Part shown: in pieces, positions 1 through 8,158 of the stretch
Numbering within the stretch: position 1 is the first letter of the stretch
Layout: every line of letters begins with the position of its first letter
IMG/VR virus record: IMGVR_UViG_3300021139_001382
Span: 1-64,000 of that record
Source: a virus
Reading direction: 5' to 3' (one strand)
DNA: 64,000 nt
Position numbers and translations under genes: made by a program
Notes under the pieces: model-generated
The model's database searches: none
Seen by the model: the letters and a program-made list of their open reading frames with translations, nothing else
What the model was told of the DNA's origin: nothing

Positions 1-162
1 CTATATAATGCCACACAAGGTGCTGATGTACCGACTTCGTTTAATCGGGCAGTTGATTCGCAACTATATAATGCCACACAAGGTGCTGATGTACCGACTA
101 CATTCAATGCTGCTAAAGATTCTCAGGCGTATAATGCTACGCAGGGGATAACTGCACCCAAA
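1..162 (+). repeat. 63-bp tandem repeat (21-aa coding repeat)
   Basis: Units start at 1, 64 and 127. The first 36 bases of units 1 and 2 are identical; unit 3 is degenerate. The units encode LYNATQGADVPT followed by a variable part ending DSQ. The array continues off the left edge. A related block occurs near 4056-4150 in another gene. Confidence 0.9.
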
Positions 163-987
163 GCAGAAACTGCCGGAGCAGCTACAGCCCAAGACAATTC
201 AAAATCACCGGGTGATTGGCGCGTTCGATTAAGTCTGGCGCCAGGCGCGAACTATCTTTACAAAGCAACAGGGGCAGAAGGGATAATGCTGCCACTGAAA
301 GATACTGATGGGGTAATCTTTCCGTATACCCCTAATATTCAAGTATCATACGCAGCGCACTATGATCCAGCAGAGTTGACACACTCTAACTACAAGATAT
401 TTCAATATAAGAATAGCAGTGTAGACAGCATCACTATAACATGTGAGTTCACTGCACAAGATACTGCTGAGGCAAACTATTTGCTGGCAGTCATTCACTT
501 CTTTAAATCAGTGACTAAGATGTTCTACGGCAAAGACGGTAATCCAATGCGAGGAACTCCCCCGCCGTTGTGCTATCTGACCGGCATGGGCCAGTTTCAA
601 TTTGACCAACATCCACTGGCGATCACTGGTTTTAACTACACGCTACCTACTGATGTAGATTATATACGAGCAAACAGCACTGGTACAACGGTTGCAGGTG
701 GAGCTACTCCTACAGGTGGCGATGGCGGATATCCAGATGCAGTAAGTAGGCGAGTTGCCGCTGCTGCACTACAGACTGGCGGCGGACCAAAGCCCCCGAA
801 TTTTAACTTTAACGCAGCAACTAATACCCAATCAACATATGTGCCAACTAAAATGCAAATATCAATAACAGCAGTGCCGATCGTATCTCGCGCCGACATT
901 AGCAAAGAGTTCAGTCTGAAAGAATACGCAACAGGAGCATTGTTGCAAGGATCTAAACGTCCAGGTGGCGGCGGAGGAATCTGGTAA
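1..987 (+). CDS. Baseplate tail-tube cap/initiator-like protein (gp48/gp54-like), 5' end outside window
   Basis: Open in frame from the first base, so the gene is truncated by the window edge; 328 residues are visible. Residues 1 to about 50 are near-identical 21-residue repeats (core YNATQG, spacer with DSQ). A short linker follows, then from about residue 74 a globular domain starting WRVRLSLAPG and containing the stretch ITCEFTAQDTAEANYLLAVI. Such a domain next to gp53, gp25 and gp6 is typical of the T4 gp48/gp54 group, which caps the baseplate and starts the tail tube. The C-terminus is Gly-rich. It runs into the next gene with a TAATG overlap behind a GGAGG ribosome site. Family assignment rests on general resemblance and context; the full N-terminus is unseen. 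Confidence 0.6.
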   Translation, partial: LYNATQGADVPTSFNRAVDSQLYNATQGADVPTTFNAAKDSQAYNATQGITAPKAETAGAATAQDNSKSPGDWRVRLSLAPGANYLYKATGAEGIMLPLKDTDGVIFPYTPNIQVSYAAHYDPAELTHSNYKIFQYKNSSVDSITITCEFTAQDTAEANYLLAVIHFFKSVTKMFYGKDGNPMRGTPPPLCYLTGMGQFQFDQHPLAITGFNYTLPTDVDYIRANSTGTTVAGGATPTGGDGGYPDAVSRRVAAAALQTGGGPKPPNFNFNAATNTQSTYVPTKMQISITAVPIVSRADISKEFSLKEYATGALLQGSKRPGGGGGIW

Positions 988-1295
988 TGGCAAATTCACT
1001 TTATCCACCAACAAGTCCGTATTACAATACTGATACCGTCAACGGAAAGTTTCTTGATATCATGGTCAATCGGCAGATACCTACTTTAGCATCAGATGTA
1101 TACTGGGTAGTTACTGCTGGTTACGACCTTCGACCTGATATGTTAGCATACGACTTATATGGTGACTCTAAACTATGGTGGGTGTTCGCCAGCAGAAACC
1201 CCAACAGACTGAAAGATCCGTTCTTCGACTTCATAACTGGTACTGGCATCTATCTGCCAACAGCAGACACCCTTCACCAGACACTAGGATTATAA
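987..1295 (+). CDS. 53: Baseplate wedge protein gp53-like
   Basis: A 102-residue protein with the gp53 signature of a compact domain: PTLASDVYWVVTAGYDLRPD followed by YDLYGDSKLWWVFASRNPN and DPFFDFITGTGIYLP. In T4, gp53 links neighbouring baseplate wedges at the end of wedge assembly. This version is shorter than T4 gp53 (196 aa), so only the core domain is present. The start overlaps the upstream stop (TAATG) and is preceded by a strong GGAGG ribosome site. The next gene starts directly after its stop codon, so the three are translationally linked. Confidence 0.75.
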   Translation: MANSLYPPTSPYYNTDTVNGKFLDIMVNRQIPTLASDVYWVVTAGYDLRPDMLAYDLYGDSKLWWVFASRNPNRLKDPFFDFITGTGIYLPTADTLHQTLGL

Positions 1296-4274
1296 ATGTC
1301 ATACAGTTTATCAGATATTCAAGCAATGGGAGACACATTTCTTGCTCAAGTAGATGCGATGGTCCCTGCATATGTTGGCATTTTTGATGAAATAACCTCA
1401 GTTGATCCGGCAGCACCCGACGCTACTACACATCTCGATGCATTACAAGTAGCACGTAATGCTCTTAAAGAAAGTTTTGCTGCCCCGCTAGCAGAGTTGA
1501 ATGTCGCAATTAAGGATACCGGGTTCTTTACATCGGACGCAGCAGTTAAGGCTTACATAGCTGATATGGTTGCAAAGGGAAACGCGAAGCTGTCAGCAGG
1601 TAAAACTGGTCCGCAGCTGGACGCTGCTATCGCTGATAAACGCGGGGCAGTTACTACCGCCGAGAAGAAAACAGCAGAAGAAGCAGCAGCCTCAACTACC
1701 CCGGCAGGAACGTCAGAATCCGGAGGCATCCCTACATCGTCAACGGGTTTGACAGGGTCAGCAGACGGAGACAAGGGCGGCGACAAGGGCGGGAGTGCTA
1801 TACCGACTACTACTGCCGGAGCTGCTGTAACAGCAGCTTCCGGTAATATCCCGGCCGGCTCGGCCACTACTCCACTTAGTGGTAAGAAATTACCGCGGGA
1901 CTTTCCGGAGAGAATGTCTAATCCGCTGAGTAAGTTTTCCAATTATACTTACCAGATATCATTGTATATGTTATCTCCGGATGCATATAACCAATATCGC
2001 GCCGGCGAACTCGGAAAAACATTATTCGCACCTGCTGCAAACGGCGGCCCAAGCCCCGGTGCCCGACTTATTGCTCAGAGCGGTGGAGCAAATAGTAAGA
2101 TGGCATCGGATACCCGTGCGCCCGGATTTGAACTTGATTATTACATAGACAATCTAAAAATTATATCTGCCACGAATGGTAAAGCTACTTCAACAGCATC
2201 TAACAGCTATGAGGTCACTTTTAATATTATTGAACCCTATGGAATTTCATTCATTACTAAGCTACGAAAAGCATCTGATAGCTTAATGGCGGAAAGCAAA
2301 CTAAAGAAAGTAACTGATGTTCGTAATCCTTTGAAACAAATGTTTGTTTTAGGTATCAGATTTCAAGGATACGATAAAAACGGTAAGGTAATGACCAGTG
2401 CGGATCTTTCTGCGGAAGATACTATGAATGTAAATGCGACTGGTGTCTTTGAAAGATTTTTAGATTTAACCGCCACAGAGATGCATTATAAAATAGATGG
2501 CAAGGCAACTACTTATTCAATTAAGGCGGCTAGTACTCCTATTGCTGCGGCCCATACTTCTAAACGAGGAAGAGTTGCTAATGAGGCTAGAATCATAGCT
2601 ACCAGCGTTGCGGAAGCGATAGGTGGCAGAGTAGATAAGGCCGGCAATCCTATTCCAGGAAAACCCGGTACCAAGGGTGTGTTGGATATAATGAACGAAA
2701 ATCAACAGGCTATGGCAACCGGGCCCGTAAAACTCGACGGCAATAAAGAAGGTAAACCCGGAATAGCAATCGCAAATGTATATAAGTTACGCTTCCTAGA
2801 TGAAGGTGATGGTACTTCTTCTCCGATAGGTGATGCTACCCTTATTAAAACAGTATCCAGAGATAAAACTAGATCGCCGCCGGCATCTTCTAAAACTACA
2901 GCAGGTTCTAATGAAGCAACTGCGGCTAAATCCTCGCCTGATTTAGGAAGATACACTGTCACATTTAAAAACGATACTCCGATTATGCAGGCAATCAGCG
3001 AGATTATTAAACATAGCTCGTATCTGTCGGATGCTCAAAAAACACTATCTAAAAATGATGATGAAGCAAATTCTAACACTGAAGAAGGTGGCGAAATTCC
3101 TGGCGGCGGGGCTATGCTGCGCTGGTATAATCTATCAACTGATGTTAAAGTATTAGGTTGGGATGATGTGCAAGGTGACTGGGCATATGAGATAACGTAT
3201 GTAATACAGCCATATGACACCCCGGCAATATCTACGACCTATTCTAACCCTCCTAAGAAATACTACGGTCCTCATAAGAGATACAAATACTGGTACACTG
3301 GTCAGAACTCGGAAATCATACAGTATGAGCAACAACTAAATAACAACTGGTTTAACTCAGTGCTGGCGGCAACCGGTGATAATAGTGCCCAGGGAGGCAC
3401 TGCTGATACTTCTACTACTTCTAACGTTCCTAACACCGGAATTAAAACCGGATCTAAGCCAGGGGCTATGGATGCACAAAATGCGTATGTTACTTCGCTG
3501 TATGATCCGGGTAGCTGGGTAGAAGCGAAAATAAAAATATTAGGTGATCCTGATTTTCTGACCTCTAATCCAGCCGGGGGTGTCAACGAGGTGTATAATC
3601 AGTTTTATCACACTGACAGAACGATTAATGCAAACGGTGGTCAGGTGTTCATTGAGATATCTTTTTCTGAGGGCATAGATTACAACAATAATACGGGCAC
3701 GATGGATCTAAATTCCAGCATATTCATCACTGATTATCCCCCTGAAGCCAAGATAGAAGGTCTGTGTTATTTGATAACTAAGATCACCAGCACTTTTGTT
3801 AACGGATCATTCACCCAAGACATTGTAGCGGCCGCGCAGACGACTTTCCCGGCGGCCGCAAAAACGGCGGCAGCATCAGCGAGACCCGTTCTTGACACCC
3901 CCGGCAGAGGTGCTAGTAGCGAAGGTAACGCCGGTGAAGCAGAAGCCAGAGAAAATCTTGCAGCACAAACAGGTGCAGCATCTGCCGCAGAAGCCGGCCT
4001 CGCCGCGCAGGCGGCCGCCTCGCAGATAACATCAAAAGCAGCACCGGCGATCACCTCATTCAATGCAGCAAAAGACTCTCAACTATATAATGCAACACAA
4101 GGGTCAGATACTCCGGTCGGTTTTAGCCCATCAAAAGATTCGCAGGCAGCAAACGAAGTTGCAGATGATGATGCTAACGCCAGTTATAATGCCTTGGAAA
4201 AGAACAGAATACCTGCTAACAGTGATGCCGGTGGCAGGGAAGATTCACGGACAGACCGAGCATCTGGCTCATAA
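1296..4274 (+). CDS. Large baseplate hub-like structural protein
   Basis: 992 residues. Residues 1 to about 110 look helical, followed by an Ala/Thr/Ser/Gly linker. A folded region begins near residue 200 (PRDFPERMSNPLSKFSNYTY) and continues with aromatic-rich segments such as WYNLSTDVKVLGWDDVQGDW and KRYKYWYTGQNSEIIQYEQQ. The C-terminal 130 residues are Ala-rich and contain about one and a half copies of the DSQ-YNATQG repeat also found in the first gene of the window. Position between gp53 and the gp5-like spike, and its size, suggest the hub component that gp5 docks to (the role of T4 gp27). I see no decisive gp27 motif, so that role is inference. Confidence 0.5.
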   Translation: MSYSLSDIQAMGDTFLAQVDAMVPAYVGIFDEITSVDPAAPDATTHLDALQVARNALKESFAAPLAELNVAIKDTGFFTSDAAVKAYIADMVAKGNAKLSAGKTGPQLDAAIADKRGAVTTAEKKTAEEAAASTTPAGTSESGGIPTSSTGLTGSADGDKGGDKGGSAIPTTTAGAAVTAASGNIPAGSATTPLSGKKLPRDFPERMSNPLSKFSNYTYQISLYMLSPDAYNQYRAGELGKTLFAPAANGGPSPGARLIAQSGGANSKMASDTRAPGFELDYYIDNLKIISATNGKATSTASNSYEVTFNIIEPYGISFITKLRKASDSLMAESKLKKVTDVRNPLKQMFVLGIRFQGYDKNGKVMTSADLSAEDTMNVNATGVFERFLDLTATEMHYKIDGKATTYSIKAASTPIAAAHTSKRGRVANEARIIATSVAEAIGGRVDKAGNPIPGKPGTKGVLDIMNENQQAMATGPVKLDGNKEGKPGIAIANVYKLRFLDEGDGTSSPIGDATLIKTVSRDKTRSPPASSKTTAGSNEATAAKSSPDLGRYTVTFKNDTPIMQAISEIIKHSSYLSDAQKTLSKNDDEANSNTEEGGEIPGGGAMLRWYNLSTDVKVLGWDDVQGDWAYEITYVIQPYDTPAISTTYSNPPKKYYGPHKRYKYWYTGQNSEIIQYEQQLNNNWFNSVLAATGDNSAQGGTADTSTTSNVPNTGIKTGSKPGAMDAQNAYVTSLYDPGSWVEAKIKILGDPDFLTSNPAGGVNEVYNQFYHTDRTINANGGQVFIEISFSEGIDYNNNTGTMDLNSSIFITDYPPEAKIEGLCYLITKITSTFVNGSFTQDIVAAAQTTFPAAAKTAAASARPVLDTPGRGASSEGNAGEAEARENLAAQTGAASAAEAGLAAQAAASQITSKAAPAITSFNAAKDSQLYNATQGSDTPVGFSPSKDSQAANEVADDDANASYNALEKNRIPANSDAGGREDSRTDRASGS
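4056..4150 (+). repeat. Second copy of the DSQ-YNATQG repeat block
   Basis: Encodes FNAAKDSQLYNATQGSDTP and a degenerate second unit ending SKDSQ. The DNA around 4074-4103 closely matches 54-83. The same 21-residue repeat thus sits at the C-terminus of this gene and in the N-terminal part of the gene at the left edge. Confidence 0.85.
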
Positions 4275-4287
4275 TAAAGGAACATAA

Positions 4288-6927
4288 ATGGCATGGGATA
4301 TATTTAAACCGAACGGACCAACTAAGGCAAGCCAGCCTAACGCCGGCGGCGCCAACATCCGTACGGTTCCGGTAATTGGTGTCGTCAAAGATAACATCGA
4401 TCCTATTCGCGCCGGCAGACTTCAAGTATACATTTCAGACTTCAGTGGTAAAGACGCTGATAATAGCAACAGTTGGATCACTGTTTGTCAGATGAGCAAC
4501 TTCTACGGGCTTACTCAGGCATCTGGTGCAGAGACTGGTCATGGCGAGTTTCTGAAGAACCCACATTCATACGGTATCTGGCAATCACCACCTGACATTG
4601 GAACAAGCGTGATATGTTTCTTCGTTAATGGAGATCCTAACTACGGATACTATGTTGGTAGTGTTATGGAACCCGAAGCACTTCAAATGGTTCCTGCTAT
4701 AGGATCCAGAGACAATATTGTTACTAACGCCGGCGAAGCAAAGAGTTACGGTGGTGCAACGAGATTACCGGTAGTCAATATCAATGCTAACAATAAAAAG
4801 ATTTTCGAGTCAGCAACTTTTCTGGATGAGGCGGCACCAGTACATAGTTATGTCGCTGGCATATTAAGTCAGCAGGGCCTGCTGCGTGATCCTATCCGAG
4901 GGACAATCGGGTCATCTTCACAGCGCGAATCGCCTAGTAGACTGGGCTGGGGCGTAAGTACACCGGGTCGTCCATTATACGACGGTGGATACACTGATGA
5001 AACAATTGCTGATGCTGCTAAAAAGGATGGCCAGCAGGCGGCATTAAAAGTAGTTGCCAGACGCGGCGGGCACAGTCTTGTTATGGATGACGGAGACGTT
5101 ATTGGTCAGGATCAGCTTGTAAGACTTCGCACATCGACTGGTCACCAGATTCTTATGAGTGATAGTGGTCAGACGCTATTCATCATTCATGCTAACGGAC
5201 AGACATGGATTGAGCTTGGTAAAGAAGGCACGATTGATCTATTCGCAACGAACAGCGTCAACATCAGAACACAGGGCGATCTGAATCTTCACGCAGATAA
5301 CAACATCAACATCAACGCAGCTAAGGCACTGAATGTATCAGCCGAGACAATAAAGATAAGCTCTGAAAAAGAAACAGCACAGAAAGTAGGAACTGATTTC
5401 AGCTTCTATTCAACGGGCAAGTATACAGTTAAAGTCGGCGCAGGCATGAGCATGGCGTCAGCGGGCGAAGCATCGTATCTAAGTGACAGCATAACTTACA
5501 TCAACGGTAGCAAGATCAATCTGAACACAGGTGCAGCAGGTCTTGTCCCGGCAGAAGTTAAACCGATTCCAATCGTGGCACACACTGATTCGTTATTCGA
5601 CGCCACAGTAGGTTGGGCCCCGGCACCGGGCAAACTTATGAGCATAGTCAGTCGGGCCCCGGCACACTCGCCGTGGGCAAGTGCAGGGCAAGGGGTAGAT
5701 GTAAAAGTAAGTGGCAGTGCAAGTTCGCAGCTACCAGCAGCACCTGCACCGGCAGTGGCAGCAGCAAATGCAAACGCAGGTGCACCCGCCAATCCAGTAA
5801 AAACAGCAGTGGCCGCAACGGCACCTCCTACTGTGGCAGTGAGTGCAGCACTAGACAAGGCTACCACTGGGGCATTGCTAACACAAGTCTCTACAATGGC
5901 AGCATCAGGGCCGGCAGCAGCGGCCGTAAAGCTTGGCGCAGGAATTGTTGACACTGGAACAAGTTGCAGTATCGCAGTAGGCGCGTTCGCCGCAAATGCA
6001 ACTCAACTAGTGTCTGATGGTACACTGAAAGCAGGGGCGGATACTCTGGTTAACGGTCTGGCGCAAGTAAACTCAGATATTAATAAGGTGCTGACGCCTA
6101 ACTTGTTCACTGGCAAACCCGGAGCAGAAAATCTACAAGCACTTGTCAGTAATATGCCCGCGCAAGCTGCTGGTCTGGTGACTAACATGCAACAGGCACA
6201 GTCTGTGTTGACCACTGCCGGAGTGATAACTGGTAAAGAGTCAGCTAACTCAATAGCAGGTCCTGTATTAGCAGCAACAGTGGCTGGCCCTGCAGCAGCA
6301 ATTGCTGCTATCCAAGGCGCAGCAGGTGCTGCGATAGGAGCAGTGACTGGTGCAATAGGAGCGGTTACCGGAGCACTTGGCTCAGCCGCAAACGCTCTGG
6401 CATCAGGCAACTTTGCAGGTAATCTGGCATCAGCGGTAACTGGCGGATTAAGTAGTATAGCCGGAGCAGTAAAAAGTTCACTCGCCGGCGTAGCAGGATT
6501 AATTGAAAATGCTAAGGGTGTGGCAGCCGGAGCATTTGCTGCAATTACAAAATCATTTAAGCCATTCCCCGGAGTCCCCGGTATGCCCGTCAACTTAACA
6601 GAGCTTGCTAAGAAGGCAGCAGAAGCAGAAGCAGCAGTAGCCAACGCAGTGCCTAATCCAACTGATATGAAACTAGCAGCAGGGACGCTAGGTGCAATGG
6701 CAGGTAGCATACCGGGTGCCAGTGCGATAACAGGTGCATTGGGAAGTGTGACCGGGGCTATAGGAAGTGTATCAGGGTCAGTGCCTAGTCTCAGTTCAAT
6801 ACCGGGAGTAGGCGCAGTAACCGGAGCAATAAGTAGTGCCACAGCAGCAGTCAATGACCCGTCAGCAGTTGTAGCTTCGGCCGCAAGCGAAGTGGGCTCA
6901 GCATACGGAGGAAAAGCAAATGGCTGA
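4288..6927 (+). CDS. 5: Baseplate central spike protein, gp5-like (OB fold plus beta-helix)
   Basis: 879 residues. Residues about 25-130 form a gp5-type OB domain (VIGVVKDNIDPIRAGRLQVY, then PPDIGTSVICFFVNGDPNYG). Residues about 260-356 form the beta-helical spike, starting GGHSLVMDDGD and continuing as short repeated strands (NIRTQGDLNLHADNNINI), as in gp5 and VgrG. The 130 residues between these domains show no lysozyme motif, unlike T4 gp5, so this spike probably lacks the lytic domain. From about residue 475 to the end the chain is almost pure Ala/Gly/Val/Ser with recurring GA-IG-V units. The start has an AAGGAA ribosome site. The stop overlaps the next start by 8 nt. Confidence 0.85.
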   Translation: MAWDIFKPNGPTKASQPNAGGANIRTVPVIGVVKDNIDPIRAGRLQVYISDFSGKDADNSNSWITVCQMSNFYGLTQASGAETGHGEFLKNPHSYGIWQSPPDIGTSVICFFVNGDPNYGYYVGSVMEPEALQMVPAIGSRDNIVTNAGEAKSYGGATRLPVVNINANNKKIFESATFLDEAAPVHSYVAGILSQQGLLRDPIRGTIGSSSQRESPSRLGWGVSTPGRPLYDGGYTDETIADAAKKDGQQAALKVVARRGGHSLVMDDGDVIGQDQLVRLRTSTGHQILMSDSGQTLFIIHANGQTWIELGKEGTIDLFATNSVNIRTQGDLNLHADNNININAAKALNVSAETIKISSEKETAQKVGTDFSFYSTGKYTVKVGAGMSMASAGEASYLSDSITYINGSKINLNTGAAGLVPAEVKPIPIVAHTDSLFDATVGWAPAPGKLMSIVSRAPAHSPWASAGQGVDVKVSGSASSQLPAAPAPAVAAANANAGAPANPVKTAVAATAPPTVAVSAALDKATTGALLTQVSTMAASGPAAAAVKLGAGIVDTGTSCSIAVGAFAANATQLVSDGTLKAGADTLVNGLAQVNSDINKVLTPNLFTGKPGAENLQALVSNMPAQAAGLVTNMQQAQSVLTTAGVITGKESANSIAGPVLAATVAGPAAAIAAIQGAAGAAIGAVTGAIGAVTGALGSAANALASGNFAGNLASAVTGGLSSIAGAVKSSLAGVAGLIENAKGVAAGAFAAITKSFKPFPGVPGMPVNLTELAKKAAEAEAAVANAVPNPTDMKLAAGTLGAMAGSIPGASAITGALGSVTGAIGSVSGSVPSLSSIPGVGAVTGAISSATAAVNDPSAVVASAASEVGSAYGGKANG

Positions 6928-7624
6928 TATTCCAACATCTTTGACACAGGCAGTTAGCACTGTGAAAACCGCAGCAGCATCGCTAACTAGCGGGGTAAGC
7001 GCCCTGCCAGGAGGAATGAGTGCTATTGCATCCGTAGTTAACAATGCATCCGGCGCACTGAACGCTATACCGGGAGTAGGTGCTATCGCCGGAGCATTAG
7101 GATCGGTCGGGGCGTTGGTCGGAGCAGCAACCAATGGACTAGACATTTTAAAGGCAGGCGGAGCAAGTCTATCAGCACTGGCGACAACTGGCTTATCGCC
7201 AGCAGCGGCCGCCCAAATGAACTCTGCAATCGCCGCACTAAGTTCAGGTGGCGCAGTCCCCATTAAACTACCTACCGTGGCAACAGGAACATTTGATCGT
7301 GGTGAAATGGCGTCACAGATGGCGTCTGTATTCGGCAGCACTAAAATACCTGCTCCGAACTTTTCGGGGGTAATCTCAGCCGGGGCCAAATCATCGTATG
7401 ATACACAAATAGCTGATCTTAAAGCATTAATCGCAAAAAAGTCTGCAATCACAGACGAAACATTAGCACTAACTCAAAAATTTAAAGAGTCTAAAGCAAA
7501 GTTAGCTGACGTTACCAATAACTACCCACAAGGTGATCCTCAAATAGCTGTGGTTATGGCCGAGCGCGATTCTTTGTTGACCCAGATTAGTGCTAAAATG
7601 GCCGAGTATGACAAGTTAAAATAA
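6920..7624 (+). CDS. Ala/Gly-rich structural protein of unknown function
   Basis: 234 residues. The first 110 or so have the same Ala/Gly/Ser/Val composition and the same IPGVGA motif as the C-terminal tail of the spike protein just upstream. The last 60 residues are a charged, probably coiled-coil segment (ETLALTQKFKESKAKLADV). It overlaps the spike gene by 8 nt behind a GGAGGA ribosome site. It may be a spike-associated or tail-tip protein, or a piece of the spike tail split off as its own gene. No family recognised. Confidence 0.5.
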   Translation: MADIPTSLTQAVSTVKTAAASLTSGVSALPGGMSAIASVVNNASGALNAIPGVGAIAGALGSVGALVGAATNGLDILKAGGASLSALATTGLSPAAAAQMNSAIAALSSGGAVPIKLPTVATGTFDRGEMASQMASVFGSTKIPAPNFSGVISAGAKSSYDTQIADLKALIAKKSAITDETLALTQKFKESKAKLADVTNNYPQGDPQIAVVMAERDSLLTQISAKMAEYDKLK

Positions 7625-7636
7625 GATAAATATAGT

Positions 7637-8086
7637 ATGCCCAACTACATCGGATTCTCTACTATCAATGCTAACAAGCCTCGTTCTACTAATCTAAACC
7701 CGGGTAAGTCGGGCGGAACTGGTAGCATGGTGCAGCCAATCGTATATGGTAAGAAGTTTAGACTCGTTGATGAAAAGCTTGTTATTCAGGACTTTATCAA
7801 CGCACTGAACATTCAACAAGGGCAGAAAGTTGGCAATCCGGGCTATGGCACCTCACTCTGGTCATTCGTATTCGAACCAAATACGACTGATGTTCGCTTT
7901 CAATTAGAGACTGAAATCAGACGAGTTGCCGGTCAAGATCCTCGTATGCTTCTCAATTCAGTGCAGACTTATCCTCAGGAAAACGGCATTCTTATTGAAA
8001 TTGAGATGGCAGTAACCCCGTTCAACAACGCGCAAACTCTCAACGTATTCTTCAGCAACGCCTCAGGCAGAGCAATTATTCAATAA
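7637..8086 (+). CDS. 25: Baseplate wedge protein gp25
   Basis: 149 residues, close to T4 gp25 (132 aa). It matches the GPW/gp25 family, which contains a lysozyme-like fold without lytic activity and forms part of the wedge core with gp6 and gp53. Diagnostic stretches are VIQDFINALNIQQGQKVGNP, then YGTSLWSFVFEP and RFQLETEIRRVAGQDPRMLL. There is no convincing ribosome site before the ATG, though a GATAAATA sits 12 nt upstream. The next gene is gp6, the physical partner of gp25 in T4. Confidence 0.85.
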   Translation: MPNYIGFSTINANKPRSTNLNPGKSGGTGSMVQPIVYGKKFRLVDEKLVIQDFINALNIQQGQKVGNPGYGTSLWSFVFEPNTTDVRFQLETEIRRVAGQDPRMLLNSVQTYPQENGILIEIEMAVTPFNNAQTLNVFFSNASGRAIIQ

Positions 8087-8133
8087 ACGGAATATTTTGA
8101 CAGGTGTATTCAAAAACACCCGGATTAGGTTAG

Positions 8134-8141
8134 TATAAATA
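8134..8141 (+). promoter_or_regulatory. T4-type late promoter element TATAAATA
   Basis: An exact TATAAATA 25 nt before the gp6-like start codon, with an AAAGGA ribosome site in between. This is the -10-like element recognised by the T4 late sigma factor gp55. Whether this phage encodes a gp55 cannot be seen here. Confidence 0.55.
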
Positions 8142-8158
8142 CATAAAAGGATTTATGT

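Noticed and set aside
1-162. Tandem repeats as a CRISPR array
   Set aside because: The repeats are in frame, directly tandem without unique spacers and part of a structural gene.
5496-6947. Long minus-strand open frames (152 and 314 codons) opposite the Ala/Gly-rich spike tail
   Set aside because: They arise because Ala/Gly codons have few stops in the complement; their proteins are low-complexity Ala/Pro/Thr with no ribosome site, and the + strand gene is clear.
7625-7632. GATAAATA before gp25 as a late promoter
   Set aside because: Only 12 nt before the ATG, which would leave almost no leader or ribosome site; similar AT-rich matches occur near 30657 and 48658.
8103-8120. Hairpin GGTGT/ACACC between gp25 and gp6 as a terminator
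   Set aside because: The stem is only 5 bp with an 8-nt loop and no T run after it.
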